DNA from: Opitutia bacterium
Lineage (GTDB): Bacteria > Verrucomicrobiota > Verrucomicrobiia > Opitutales > Opitutaceae
Assembly: GCA_947453695.1 (NCBI GenBank)
Contig: CANGHW010000041.1
Coordinates: 1-37,044, forward strand
Length of the DNA stretch: 37,044 nt
Direction of reading: 5' to 3'
Shown here: in pieces, positions 1 to 7,623 of the stretch
How positions within the stretch are numbered: position 1 is the first letter of the stretch
How the letters are laid out: each line of letters starts with the position of its first letter
Notes under the pieces: generated by a model
Told to the model about the DNA's origin: nothing
What the model saw: the letters and a program-made list of their open reading frames with translations, nothing else
Databases searched by the model: none
Position numbers and translations under genes: made by a program

Positions 1-666
1 CTCGAGGAGCAGGTCGATGCGCTTGGGGCCGCGAAGATTCGAGGCGTGCAACACGAGCGCCTCGTGCTTGAGGCCGAGTTCGCGTCGCACCGCCGCGCGC
101 GAGCGCGTGGGTTGCTTCGGCTCGAAGAAATTGTGGATCACGTCGATTGGCCGCGCGACCGCGAGGAGCCGCTCCGTTTCCTGCCGCAGAAACTCTGAGA
201 CCGTCGTCACCGCATCTGAGCACGCGAGCGCGTGGCTAATCGCGGGACCGTAACCCGGATCGCGGCCGAGAAGCGTCGTGTCGGTGCCGTGCAGCGTCGT
301 CACGAGTAGCGGTTTCTTCCCCAGCGGCAACATCGAGCGCGCGAGCACCGCCGCGGTGGCGTGCGGCACCGCGTAGTGCACGTGCAACACATCGAGCCCA
401 AAGTCGCGACTCACCTCAGCCATCTTCACCGAGAGCGGCAGGGTGTAGTCGGGGTATTTGAAGAGCCCGTAGTCGTTGATCACGACCGGATGGAAAAAAA
501 TCCGCGGCGCGCCTTCGGGGAGTCGAAAGGGGCGACCGTAACTGATGAAGTGCACCTCGTGCCCGCGCTTGGCCAGCTCTTCGCCAAGCGCCGTCGCCAA
601 AATACCGCTGCCGCCGACGGACGGGTAGCACGTGATGCCGATCTTGAGCGGGCGGGCGGTGGCCAT
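1..666 (-). CDS. bshA: N-acetyl-alpha-D-glucosaminyl L-malate synthase BshA, 3' end outside window
   Basis: The first 222 codons of a GT-B glycosyltransferase run off the left edge without a stop. The family joins GlcNAc from UDP-GlcNAc to L-malate, the first step of bacillithiol synthesis, in the cytosol. The N-terminus has the BshA pattern: KIGITCYPSVGGSG (residues 8-21) followed by LGEELAKRGHEVHFI, then DVLHVHYAVPHA near residue 92 and TTLHGTD near residue 121. These are the malate/sugar-binding landmarks of the family. The start ATG lies one base after the stop of the downstream-facing BshB-type gene (TGA-C-ATG), so the two are almost certainly co-translated. The C-terminal nucleotide-sugar binding half (EX7E region) is not visible. 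Identity is strong because the neighbour is a BshB-type deacetylase. Confidence 0.93.
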   Translation of the reverse strand, partial: MATARPLKIGITCYPSVGGSGILATALGEELAKRGHEVHFISYGRPFRLPEGAPRIFFHPVVINDYGLFKYPDYTLPLSVKMAEVSRDFGLDVLHVHYAVPHATAAVLARSMLPLGKKPLLVTTLHGTDTTLLGRDPGYGPAISHALACSDAVTTVSEFLRQETERLLAVARPIDVIHNFFEPKQPTRSRAAVRRELGLKHEALVLHASNLRGPKRIDLLLE

Positions 667-667
667 G

Positions 668-1408
668 TCAGAACTGACGCGCGCCACGGCCCAACGTCGC
701 AAGGGAACTGCACACAAGCGGATCGTTGGGGAAGAGTTGGATCGCATGGCCGGCGCCACCGCGCACACCGTGCATCTTCGCGCGGGCGAGGTGGAGACCG
801 ACGTAGCGCCGCGTCTTGGCCTGCGAGGCGTGCGCCTCCATCGACGCCGTCCAAGCGGCGACGACGGCTTGATCGGACACGTCCATGAGCATGGCCGAAC
901 GATCATTAGGCTCGGCCTCCACGGTCACGGCATAAAACATGAGCTGCTCGATCGCGTGCGGCTTTAGCTTGAGCAATTCCGCCACGCCGCCGTAGCGCGC
1001 GAGCCGAGCCGCGTCGCGCACCATGCGTCCCACCACCACATGGTCCGGGTGTTGGTTTTCGACCACCGTGGGCGCGAGCACAATGCGTGGACGCACCCGG
1101 CGGATGATCGCCGCAAACGCGAGCACGTGGGCGAGCTTGTGCTCCATGTGCGAATCGCCGCCCAGGTCGAGAAACTCCAACGTCGCGCCAAGCACCTGCG
1201 CGGATTTCTTGGCCTCCGCCGTGCGCTGTGCCGGCGTGCCATGCGTGCCAGCTTCTCCTCGTGAGCAGACGATGAAATGCGCCGCGTGGCCGGCCTGAGT
1301 CTCGCGTGCGATCACGCCGCCGCAGCCGAACTCAATGTCGTCGGGGTGCGCCCCGAAGGCCAGCAGGAGCGGGTTCTCAGGCGCTGGGGATTTCGGCGTA
1401 GGCTTCAT
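668..1408 (-). CDS. bshB1: BshB-type LmbE/PIG-L deacetylase (bacillithiol biosynthesis)
   Basis: A 246-residue Zn-dependent PIG-L/LmbE-family deacetylase. The family member beside bshA removes the acetyl group from GlcNAc-malate to give GlcN-malate. The zinc and catalytic motif AFGAHPDDIEFGCGG lies near residues 17-31, and NQHPDH near residue 121 supplies the distal His motif. Length fits the BshB1 group (about 230-240 residues). I chose the ATG at 1408 because the upstream ATG at 1456 adds 16 residues that do not belong to the fold; the reading frame overlaps the end of the preceding BshC-like gene by 32 nt either way. It is the sixth gene of a tightly coupled operon and is followed by bshA after one base. 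Assignment to BshB rather than another LmbE deacetylase rests on the context. Confidence 0.88.
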   Translation of the reverse strand: MKPTPKSPAPENPLLLAFGAHPDDIEFGCGGVIARETQAGHAAHFIVCSRGEAGTHGTPAQRTAEAKKSAQVLGATLEFLDLGGDSHMEHKLAHVLAFAAIIRRVRPRIVLAPTVVENQHPDHVVVGRMVRDAARLARYGGVAELLKLKPHAIEQLMFYAVTVEAEPNDRSAMLMDVSDQAVVAAWTASMEAHASQAKTRRYVGLHLARAKMHGVRGGAGHAIQLFPNDPLVCSSLATLGRGARQF

Positions 1409-2156
1409 CGGAGCGATCAATGGTGTCACGGGTGACGAAAGTGATGTCGGGCGCATCAGCTTTGTTCAAGTAAGCCTGTTCGCCGAGTCCGGCGATGTAG
1501 TGCGTGCAGTGAATCACCGATTGCATCCAGCCGAGCCGCGAATCGCGCGTGGGGCTTACCTGCGCCTTCGTAAAGGCAGTCGACGCTAACGTCGTGTAGG
1601 ACTCGCCCCCCTCGTGGAGCTTGAGCGCGCCGTCGAGCAGCCGGGCGCGGACGATCTCACCCTGATGCGGCACGTCGACGAAACATTCGGCGATATCGAT
1701 CGCAGCAGTGCGCACGGCCGGATCGCTGGAGCGCACCACGCGCACGCCTTCGAGGAGGCCCATGCGGCGATACATTTCGAGGCAGAAATCGGCGACGGTG
1801 GTGGCCGCGTTACTCTTGAAGGCCTCGATGAGCGGCGGCGCGACGTAAGCGCCGAGTTGGCGAGCGGTGTTGTCGCGCCAACCGGCCGGAACGCGCTTCA
1901 AATTCAACGGCGAGAATTTCCGCTGCAGCTTGTTTTCGAACGCGAAGTTCATCGCAAGGGGCACGTCGGTCTTGCGGTGTCGGAGCGTGGTCTGCGTCTC
2001 GCGCGGATCGTGGTCGCTGTCGTGGCAAAAGAACACGATCTCGCCGCCGATCTCGGCCTGAAGTTTTCGTGCCGTGACAAATTTCGCATAGAGAAACCTC
2101 CGCGGGAAAAAGCCGCAGGGTTGCTGGCCGAAACAGATGACCGGGGAAGTGCTCAT
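1377..2156 (-). CDS. short BshC-like protein, candidate cysteine-adding enzyme for bacillithiol
   Basis: A 259-residue protein, assigned cautiously. Two N-terminal motifs recall BshC, the enzyme that adds cysteine to GlcN-malate: CFGQQPCGFFPRRFLYAKF (residues 9-27), which resembles the BshC GQQ..GPLY.K motif, and VFFCHDSDHD (residues 43-52), which resembles the VFW.A.EDHD motif. BshC proteins are usually about 530-550 residues, so this would be the nucleotide-binding core alone, without the long C-terminal coiled-coil half. The start at 2156 overlaps the symporter stop (ATGA), and the 3' end overlaps bshB by 32 nt, followed by bshA. Seen: motifs, size, position. Inferred: a role in the third step of bacillithiol synthesis. 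It could instead be another HxGH-superfamily protein. An upstream in-frame ATG at 2252 is rejected because it lies inside the symporter gene. Confidence 0.55.
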   Translation of the reverse strand: MSTSPVICFGQQPCGFFPRRFLYAKFVTARKLQAEIGGEIVFFCHDSDHDPRETQTTLRHRKTDVPLAMNFAFENKLQRKFSPLNLKRVPAGWRDNTARQLGAYVAPPLIEAFKSNAATTVADFCLEMYRRMGLLEGVRVVRSSDPAVRTAAIDIAECFVDVPHQGEIVRARLLDGALKLHEGGESYTTLASTAFTKAQVSPTRDSRLGWMQSVIHCTHYIAGLGEQAYLNKADAPDITFVTRDTIDRSDEAYAEIPSA

Positions 2157-3874
2157 GATAAGGAGGGCGGATTCGCGGACCGCCCCACTCCGATCGCCTG
2201 CAGACCGAGGCTGAACAGCACACACGCGGCGCAGCCAATGGGATTGAGCCAAAGGTAGCCAATTTCGTAGGCCGGGTGCGCTTTACCAACGAAGAAGATC
2301 ACCAGCACGACAATCTGGGCGGCAACGGCGGCCCAGAAGACGGCCGAGCCTTTCACATGCTTGAAAAAGAAGGCTACGACAAAGACTCCGAGGAGCGCCG
2401 GATAGAAAATCGAGGCCACGATATTGAGCGCTTCGATGAGATTTTCGGCGAAGCTCACGAAGAGCGCGAAGCCGATCGCAAACAGGCCCCAGATGGCGGT
2501 GAAGCGTTTCGCGACCCGCACGTTGCGCGCCTCGTCGTGCGCCGCCTGCGGGCGGAAAGGACGCCAGAGATCGATCGTTGTGGTGGTGCCGAGCGCGTTA
2601 AGTTCGCCAGCCTTCGAGGAAAGCGCGGAGGAAAACATCACCGCGAGTAGCAGGCCGATGGCACCATGCGGAAGCTGCGTCAGGATGAATGTGATGAAGA
2701 TGTAGTCGGAGTCTTTCGTCTTCTTCGCGGCCGGATCGGCATTCTGCAGTGCGGTGCGCGCCTCCTTGCGGACGGCCTCGGTTGCTTTCTGCGCTGCGAG
2801 CATCGTGGTGCGCGCGGCGGCTTCGGCGGCCGGATCGGAGCCGTTCTGGGCGGCGGCCCACGCGCGGATTTTCTCCTGCTTGTCGGTGTGGAGCGCGGCG
2901 TGCTTTTCCTCGAGCGCGCGGAAGGCGGCGCCGGTGGGCGCATCCGCCTGCTGGCGCCATTGCGTCTGGTTGAAGAGGACCGGCGTGTTCGGCTGAAACT
3001 GGTAGAAGACGAAGAGCAGCGCGCCGAGGATCACGATGAAGAACTGCATCGGGATCTTGAGCAGGGCGTTGAACACGAGACCGAGGCGGCCTTCGCGGAG
3101 GCGGGCGCCGCCGATGTAGCGCTGCACCTGGGATTGGTCCGTGCCGAAATACGAAAGCGAGAGGAAGAAGCCGCCGAGAATGCCGCTCCACACGGTATAA
3201 CGAACCTTAAGGTCGGGATCGTAGTCCACGGCCTGTAGTTTGCCGAGGGCTCCGGCAATGGGGAGCGCGTCGGGCGGGAGCTTGGTGAGCAAGACCACGA
3301 AGGCCGTAATCATGCCGCCGAAGATCACACCCATCTGCCACTTTTGAGTGAGGTTCACCGCCGCGCTCCCGCCGGTGACCGTATAGACAATCGAGAGCAC
3401 ACCGGTAGAAATGATCGTGAGGTCGAGGCGCCAACCGAGCACGGTCGAGAGGATGATCGCGGGAGCGTAAATCGTGATACCGGCCTGCAAACCGCGTTGG
3501 AGCACGAAAATGCCGGCGCCAAGCAGGCGCGTCTTTTGGTCGAAGCGCTGGCCGAGATATTCGTAGGCCGTGTAGACACCGAGCTGGCGGTAAATCGGCA
3601 AAAACACGGCGCACACGACGATCAGGGCGAGCGGGAGGCCAAAATAATTTTGAATGAACGCTATGCCGTTTTCCGCGGCGACACCCGGCAGCGAGAGATA
3701 AGTAATCGTGCTCGCCTGCGTGGCCATGACCGACAGACCGATGGTGCCCCACTTCGTGGTGCTGTTGCCCTTCAGGTAGGTGTTGAGGTTATCGGTATGG
3801 CGCGTGCGCCACGTGCCATAGGCCACAATACCGAGAATCGTCCCGAGTAGAACCAACCAATCGAAGGCGTTCAT
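2153..3874 (-). CDS. sodium:solute symporter (SSS family)
   Basis: A 573-residue polytopic inner-membrane protein of the SLC5/SSS family, which couples Na+ entry to uptake of sugars or other small solutes. Hydrophobic helices cover the length, beginning MNAFDWLVLLGTILGIVAYG. The YLKGNSTTKWGTIGLSVMATQAS region (about residues 33-55) and YFGTDQSQVQRYIGG (about residue 245) are characteristic SSS segments. Between two transmembrane helices sits an unusual hydrophilic Ala/Lys/Glu-rich loop of about 70 residues (roughly 315-390), probably helical. The ATG at 3874 overlaps the stop of the preceding small gene (ATGA), and its own stop overlaps the next start (ATGA), so it is embedded in the operon. 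The substrate cannot be read from sequence; the neighbouring exported PIG-L deacetylase suggests a sugar or amino sugar. Confidence 0.9.
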   Translation of the reverse strand: MNAFDWLVLLGTILGIVAYGTWRTRHTDNLNTYLKGNSTTKWGTIGLSVMATQASTITYLSLPGVAAENGIAFIQNYFGLPLALIVVCAVFLPIYRQLGVYTAYEYLGQRFDQKTRLLGAGIFVLQRGLQAGITIYAPAIILSTVLGWRLDLTIISTGVLSIVYTVTGGSAAVNLTQKWQMGVIFGGMITAFVVLLTKLPPDALPIAGALGKLQAVDYDPDLKVRYTVWSGILGGFFLSLSYFGTDQSQVQRYIGGARLREGRLGLVFNALLKIPMQFFIVILGALLFVFYQFQPNTPVLFNQTQWRQQADAPTGAAFRALEEKHAALHTDKQEKIRAWAAAQNGSDPAAEAAARTTMLAAQKATEAVRKEARTALQNADPAAKKTKDSDYIFITFILTQLPHGAIGLLLAVMFSSALSSKAGELNALGTTTTIDLWRPFRPQAAHDEARNVRVAKRFTAIWGLFAIGFALFVSFAENLIEALNIVASIFYPALLGVFVVAFFFKHVKGSAVFWAAVAAQIVVLVIFFVGKAHPAYEIGYLWLNPIGCAACVLFSLGLQAIGVGRSANPPSLS

Positions 3875-4086
3875 GCGTAAACGCGCGAGAAGACCGTGAG
3901 CGCCGCGACGATCGCAACGAACACGGCGAGCACGAACCAATATAGCCCGCTCCAAGTGCGGAAACCCGGCACGCCGGGCGCCTCATCGGCGCTCGGCGGC
4001 AGGGACGACTGAAGTCCACTTTCAGGGCGCTCAGAGCGGTCCGGGGCCCGCCCTCCTCGAGAAGCTCGGTCCTTCGGAGCCATCAT
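3871..4086 (-). CDS. small single-helix membrane protein
   Basis: A 71-residue protein (70 if the second ATG at 4083 is used). Residues 1-44 are polar and Pro/Arg-rich, and a single hydrophobic helix (YWFVLAVFVAIVAALTVFS, about residues 49-67) lies at the C-terminus. Both ends overlap neighbours by the ATGA arrangement: its start with the PIG-L stop and its stop with the symporter start. That makes it a real gene rather than a spurious frame. No family is recognised. The position directly before the symporter suggests a small accessory subunit, which is inference only. Confidence 0.72.
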   Translation of the reverse strand: MMAPKDRASRGGRAPDRSERPESGLQSSLPPSADEAPGVPGFRTWSGLYWFVLAVFVAIVAALTVFSRVYA

Positions 4087-6587
4087 TCCTTCCCGAGTGA
4101 GACCAAGTTGGCGAAGAGTCGGTAGCCACCGGGCACACCCGCCGGGAGCTGACGGAAGAACGCGACGCCGGCGTAAACATAGTAACCCTTGCCATACTTT
4201 GCGACGAGCAGGCTGCTCTTCAGCGGCTGTTCGCCGGTGTCGTTCATCGCCAGAATCGGCGTGTAGTGCGCCTCATCCCAACTGCTCGGGAAATAGGTTC
4301 CGCGCTCCTGCACCCAGCCGACGAAATCGGCGGGCCCGATGCGATTCGGCCGGGTGAGCGCCGGGTGCTCGGGCGCGAGGAACAGCACCGGGGCATTCTC
4401 CTCGGTCACGCGTAGCGCGGGGGCGGGGCCTTGGATCGAGAGCGCATAGGGTCCAAGTTGCTGCGCCTTGAGACCGTTGGGGCGGTTATATTGGGCGATC
4501 ACGGTGCCGCCGGCGTCGACGTAGGCCAGGAGACCGGGGAAATTTTCGGCGAGGTCGGAACGTTCGTTGAACGCACGCACACCAATCACGACCGCATCGA
4601 GACCACGGAGTTTTTCGGACGTGAGGTCTGTGCCCTTAAGCGTGGTGACGGTGTAGCCGAGTTGCTCGAGCGCTTCGACGGTGTCGTCGCCGGCGCCGGG
4701 AAGATACCCGACATTCTTGCCGCGGATCTCGTGCGCGAAGGCCGAGACCTTCAGGCGCGCGGGGGCCTGCAAAAGCTGGAGCGGGATGTGGTCGTAGCGG
4801 ATCTCGAAACGCTGGTGGCTGAACTTCACGCCGCCGACTTCGGCGACGGCGAGCACGGTGCCGAGCGCCGTCTGCGCCGGGGCAGTGACGGTGAACGCGA
4901 GGCGCGTCGTCTCGCCGTTTTTCGTCAGCGCAAAGGGCTGGCTCGCGGGTGCGATCGTCCAGCCGGCGGGCGCTTCGAGGCGCAGCGTGCCTTTTTCGCC
5001 CGCGCGGGCGGCGGTGACTTCGACTTCGATCGATTTTTTCGCACCGGGCGTGAAGAGCGCAACGCCAGAGCCGAAGCGGAGCGACACGGGTGAGATCACG
5101 GCGAGGCGGCGACCGGCGCGGCCGGGTTTGGTGGGCGCGAGGGGTTCGCTGGAGACGACGAGTTTTTGGTCGGCCACGTCGAAGGTATAATCGACCATAA
5201 ACGGCGGCGCGTTCTCCGGCGTGCCGATGAGCTTCGGGTCCGGGACGCGGAACATGCCGGCGGTCGTCTCCTCGCGCAGCCAGTAAGGATGCGAGACGGG
5301 GACGTTGGCCGGCACGTCGAGCACGAGCTCGCCCGAGGTGCGACTGGACTCAAAGCCATCGACGGAGAGGCCACCGCCGGGATAGCTCACATGCGTGGAC
5401 ATCCAGCGCACGGGCACTTTCGAGCGCACAACAATGGAGGTGTTGAGTTTCAACTTCTCGCCAGGGACGACCTCGGCGGCGAGGGCAGTCGTCTCGACCG
5501 TGAGGCCGAGGCAGGCTTGGAGAATGCGGTCGAGCTGCGCGCGCTTGTCATCGACCACGGGATCAGAGGCGAGCTTCGCGAGGCGCGTGCGGAGGGCGAG
5601 GAGCGCGGGCACGCTCGCGGCCGGATCTTCGGGCTTAAAGGCTGCGAGTGCCGCGGCGGCGAGCGAGCCGATCTCGGCGCCACCGGGAACGCGCGCCCAC
5701 GTGAGATCGATGCCGTCCATGATGTCGTCCTTCGCGGGCGAGCCGGCGAGGAGCGAGAAGGATTCCTGACGCACGCCCCCCTCAGTGACGCCTCCGCGAC
5801 CGGGACCGCCGCGGCCGCCACCACCGCCGGGACCGAATTGAGTCTTGTGCGCGGCGCTGGTGCGGGAGGCGATGGTGGAGATACTGTCGCCAGTCACGGG
5901 ATCGTTGCCGGCCGTGGCGATTGTAAGTCCGCCGGCGCCGCCGTTTTGAAAGATGCGCGTGGCCTGCCACGGTGTGAGGCCCTCGGCAATTTGCTCAGGA
6001 AACGCCTTCGGGTCGGCCGCGAGTTTGAAGGCCTCGAGCGCCAGGAGCGCGGAGGCGTTGTGATGACCGTGATTGCCGGGCTGCGGGCCGGGCGAGAAGC
6101 GCGTGATGATCACATCCGGGCGAAACTGCCGGATGACCCGCACCGTGTCGGCGAGCACTTCCTGGCGATCCCAGACGGAGAGCGCTTCGTTGATGCTTTT
6201 CGAATAGCCGAAATCGAGGGCCCGCGTGAAAAACTGACGCGCGCCATCAAAGTTGCGTCCGGCGAGCAATTCCTGGGTGCGAGCGAGGCCGAGTTTTTCG
6301 CCGAACTCGGGGCCGATCTCGTTTTGGCCGCCGTCACCGCGGGTGACGGACAGGTAGCCCGTGCGATAGAGGCGCACGCGCGAGAGGTAAGCGAGGAGCG
6401 AGCGGTTCTCGTCGTCCGGGTGCGCGGCGACGTGGAGCACCGTCGCGACCTGGCCAAAGCTGCGCAGGTCTTGCTGGATCGCGACGCCCGAGGGCGGCTC
6501 GGCGGCCCAGACACCACGCACGAAAGCGAGGGCGCACACCGCAGCAACCGAGACGCTGCGGCGGCTAAGGGCGAGGACGGCGCGCAT
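4083..6587 (-). CDS. exported PIG-L/LmbE-family deacetylase with C-terminal GATase-like domain
   Basis: An 834-residue protein. A signal peptide (about residues 1-29, ending VRGVWA) precedes a PIG-L domain with LHVAAHPDDENRS near residue 52 and GNHGHHNAS near residue 172, the zinc-binding landmarks of LmbE deacetylases. A Gly/Arg-rich stretch follows near residue 255. The middle contains beta-sandwich-like sequence of the NEW3 type (LEAPAGWTIAPASQPF). The last 220 residues look like a ThuA/GATase-1-like domain (VEALEQLGYTV, LDAVVIGVRAF, YGKGYYVYAGVAFFRQLP). Proteins of this design are common in Bacteroidota and Verrucomicrobiota and probably deacetylate N-acetylated sugars outside the cytosol; the substrate is unknown. 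The start at 6587 shares one base with the stop of the DUF2911 gene (TGATG). The 68-codon upstream extension is rejected because it lies wholly within that gene. Confidence 0.88.
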   Translation of the reverse strand: MRAVLALSRRSVSVAAVCALAFVRGVWAAEPPSGVAIQQDLRSFGQVATVLHVAAHPDDENRSLLAYLSRVRLYRTGYLSVTRGDGGQNEIGPEFGEKLGLARTQELLAGRNFDGARQFFTRALDFGYSKSINEALSVWDRQEVLADTVRVIRQFRPDVIITRFSPGPQPGNHGHHNASALLALEAFKLAADPKAFPEQIAEGLTPWQATRIFQNGGAGGLTIATAGNDPVTGDSISTIASRTSAAHKTQFGPGGGGGRGGPGRGGVTEGGVRQESFSLLAGSPAKDDIMDGIDLTWARVPGGAEIGSLAAAALAAFKPEDPAASVPALLALRTRLAKLASDPVVDDKRAQLDRILQACLGLTVETTALAAEVVPGEKLKLNTSIVVRSKVPVRWMSTHVSYPGGGLSVDGFESSRTSGELVLDVPANVPVSHPYWLREETTAGMFRVPDPKLIGTPENAPPFMVDYTFDVADQKLVVSSEPLAPTKPGRAGRRLAVISPVSLRFGSGVALFTPGAKKSIEVEVTAARAGEKGTLRLEAPAGWTIAPASQPFALTKNGETTRLAFTVTAPAQTALGTVLAVAEVGGVKFSHQRFEIRYDHIPLQLLQAPARLKVSAFAHEIRGKNVGYLPGAGDDTVEALEQLGYTVTTLKGTDLTSEKLRGLDAVVIGVRAFNERSDLAENFPGLLAYVDAGGTVIAQYNRPNGLKAQQLGPYALSIQGPAPALRVTEENAPVLFLAPEHPALTRPNRIGPADFVGWVQERGTYFPSSWDEAHYTPILAMNDTGEQPLKSSLLVAKYGKGYYVYAGVAFFRQLPAGVPGGYRLFANLVSLGKE

Positions 6588-7465
6588 CACTTGAGGCGGG
6601 CGATGAGCTCGTTGTTGCGGCGGACGTATTCCTCTTTGAGGAGGGGGCTCGGAGCCTTCTCGGCGCCGACGAGCGAAGCTTGGGCGGCGGCGAGGGCACC
6701 GGCTTTGTCGCCGAGTTTTTCGAGAATGAGGCCCTTGCGGTAGACGAGGTAGAAGGCGTCGGGCTGGGCGGCGATGGCGGCGTCCATCCACGTCGCGGCC
6801 TTCTTCAGATCGAAATTGTTATCGAGGTAGAACATCGCGGCGGCGGCGTAGGGCTTCTTGTCGCCGGGAGCGGCCATGGCGGCCTCGATCTGCGGAATCA
6901 GCGAGCTGACATCGACGTCGATCTTGAGGGGGACGCGGGTCTTGTCCCAGACGATGTTGAGCGTGGCGGAGGCGTCGCGGAGGTCGTTGAAGTCGATCGT
7001 AAGCGACTCGACGGGCGCGGCGAGAGCCACGGACTTGGTGGTGACGCGGAGCGTGTCGTTCTCGGGCTTGTAGGCGTAGGCGCCCCATTGTTTGCCGGCT
7101 TTCTGGAAGATCACAGTCCAGTCGGTCTTGCCGGGGATGGAGAAGAGTTCGTAGGTGCCGGCGGCGAGGGCGGCGCCCTGAACCTTGACGTCGGTGCTGA
7201 ACGTGACGCGCGTGGCGTTGTTGGCGCCGGTGCGCCAGACGGTGCCGAAGGGCTCAAGTTTTCCGAAGGCTTCGCGGCCCTTCAGGCTGGGCCGGGAGTA
7301 GGTTACCTCAATGTCGGTGACGCCGACGCGCTGCTTGAGCGTGGCGGTGGGGCTGGCGGCGGGAAATTCGAGTTTGGGGGCGGCGGGCGTCTGGGCGCCG
7401 AGACCGGCGACGAGAGCGAGGGCACAGGCGGAGACCAGCAACGGACGGAACGTGGGTAGGTTCAT
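6587..7465 (-). CDS. exported DUF2911 domain protein
   Basis: A 292-residue protein with an N-terminal signal peptide (about residues 1-24, ending GLGAQ). The DUF2911 region covers roughly residues 40-190, with DIEVTYSRPSLKGREAFG and VWRTGANNATRVTFSTDV followed by AAGTYELFSIPG, all typical of the family. The function of DUF2911 is not known; members are exported and frequent in Bacteroidota and Verrucomicrobiota. The C-terminal 90 residues are helical with TPR-like Ala/Leu spacing (WMDAAIAAQPDAFYLVYRKG). It is the first gene of the seven-gene operon. The roughly 90 bases upstream are AT-richer than the surroundings and are the likely promoter site, although I could not choose -35/-10 boxes with confidence. 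Confidence 0.88.
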   Translation of the reverse strand: MNLPTFRPLLVSACALALVAGLGAQTPAAPKLEFPAASPTATLKQRVGVTDIEVTYSRPSLKGREAFGKLEPFGTVWRTGANNATRVTFSTDVKVQGAALAAGTYELFSIPGKTDWTVIFQKAGKQWGAYAYKPENDTLRVTTKSVALAAPVESLTIDFNDLRDASATLNIVWDKTRVPLKIDVDVSSLIPQIEAAMAAPGDKKPYAAAAMFYLDNNFDLKKAATWMDAAIAAQPDAFYLVYRKGLILEKLGDKAGALAAAQASLVGAEKAPSPLLKEEYVRRNNELIARLK

Positions 7466-7553
7466 GGGTAAGGAAGACTGAGAGTAAGAACTACGTATGC
7501 GCTATCCAAAAGAAACGAAAACACAAGGGACCGGGCCGGAAGGGGGCGGGCCC

Positions 7554-7589
7554 AAAAAAGCCCGTCGCCGCAGGGAGCGGGACGGGCTT
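7554..7589 (-). terminator. intrinsic terminator of the uxaE-uxaC-exuT operon
   Basis: Read on the minus strand, AAGCCCGTC and GACGGGCTT form a perfect 9-bp stem around a 14-nt loop and are followed by TTTTTT. It lies 35 nt after the exuT stop and separates that operon from the DUF2911 operon. Confidence 0.85.
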
Positions 7590-7623
7590 GGGTAAGCGGG
7601 AAACGCGCCAGCCGAGGCGGCGG

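Noticed and set aside
5166..6743. 525-codon plus-strand frame
   Set aside because: Antisense to the PIG-L gene with no family resemblance.
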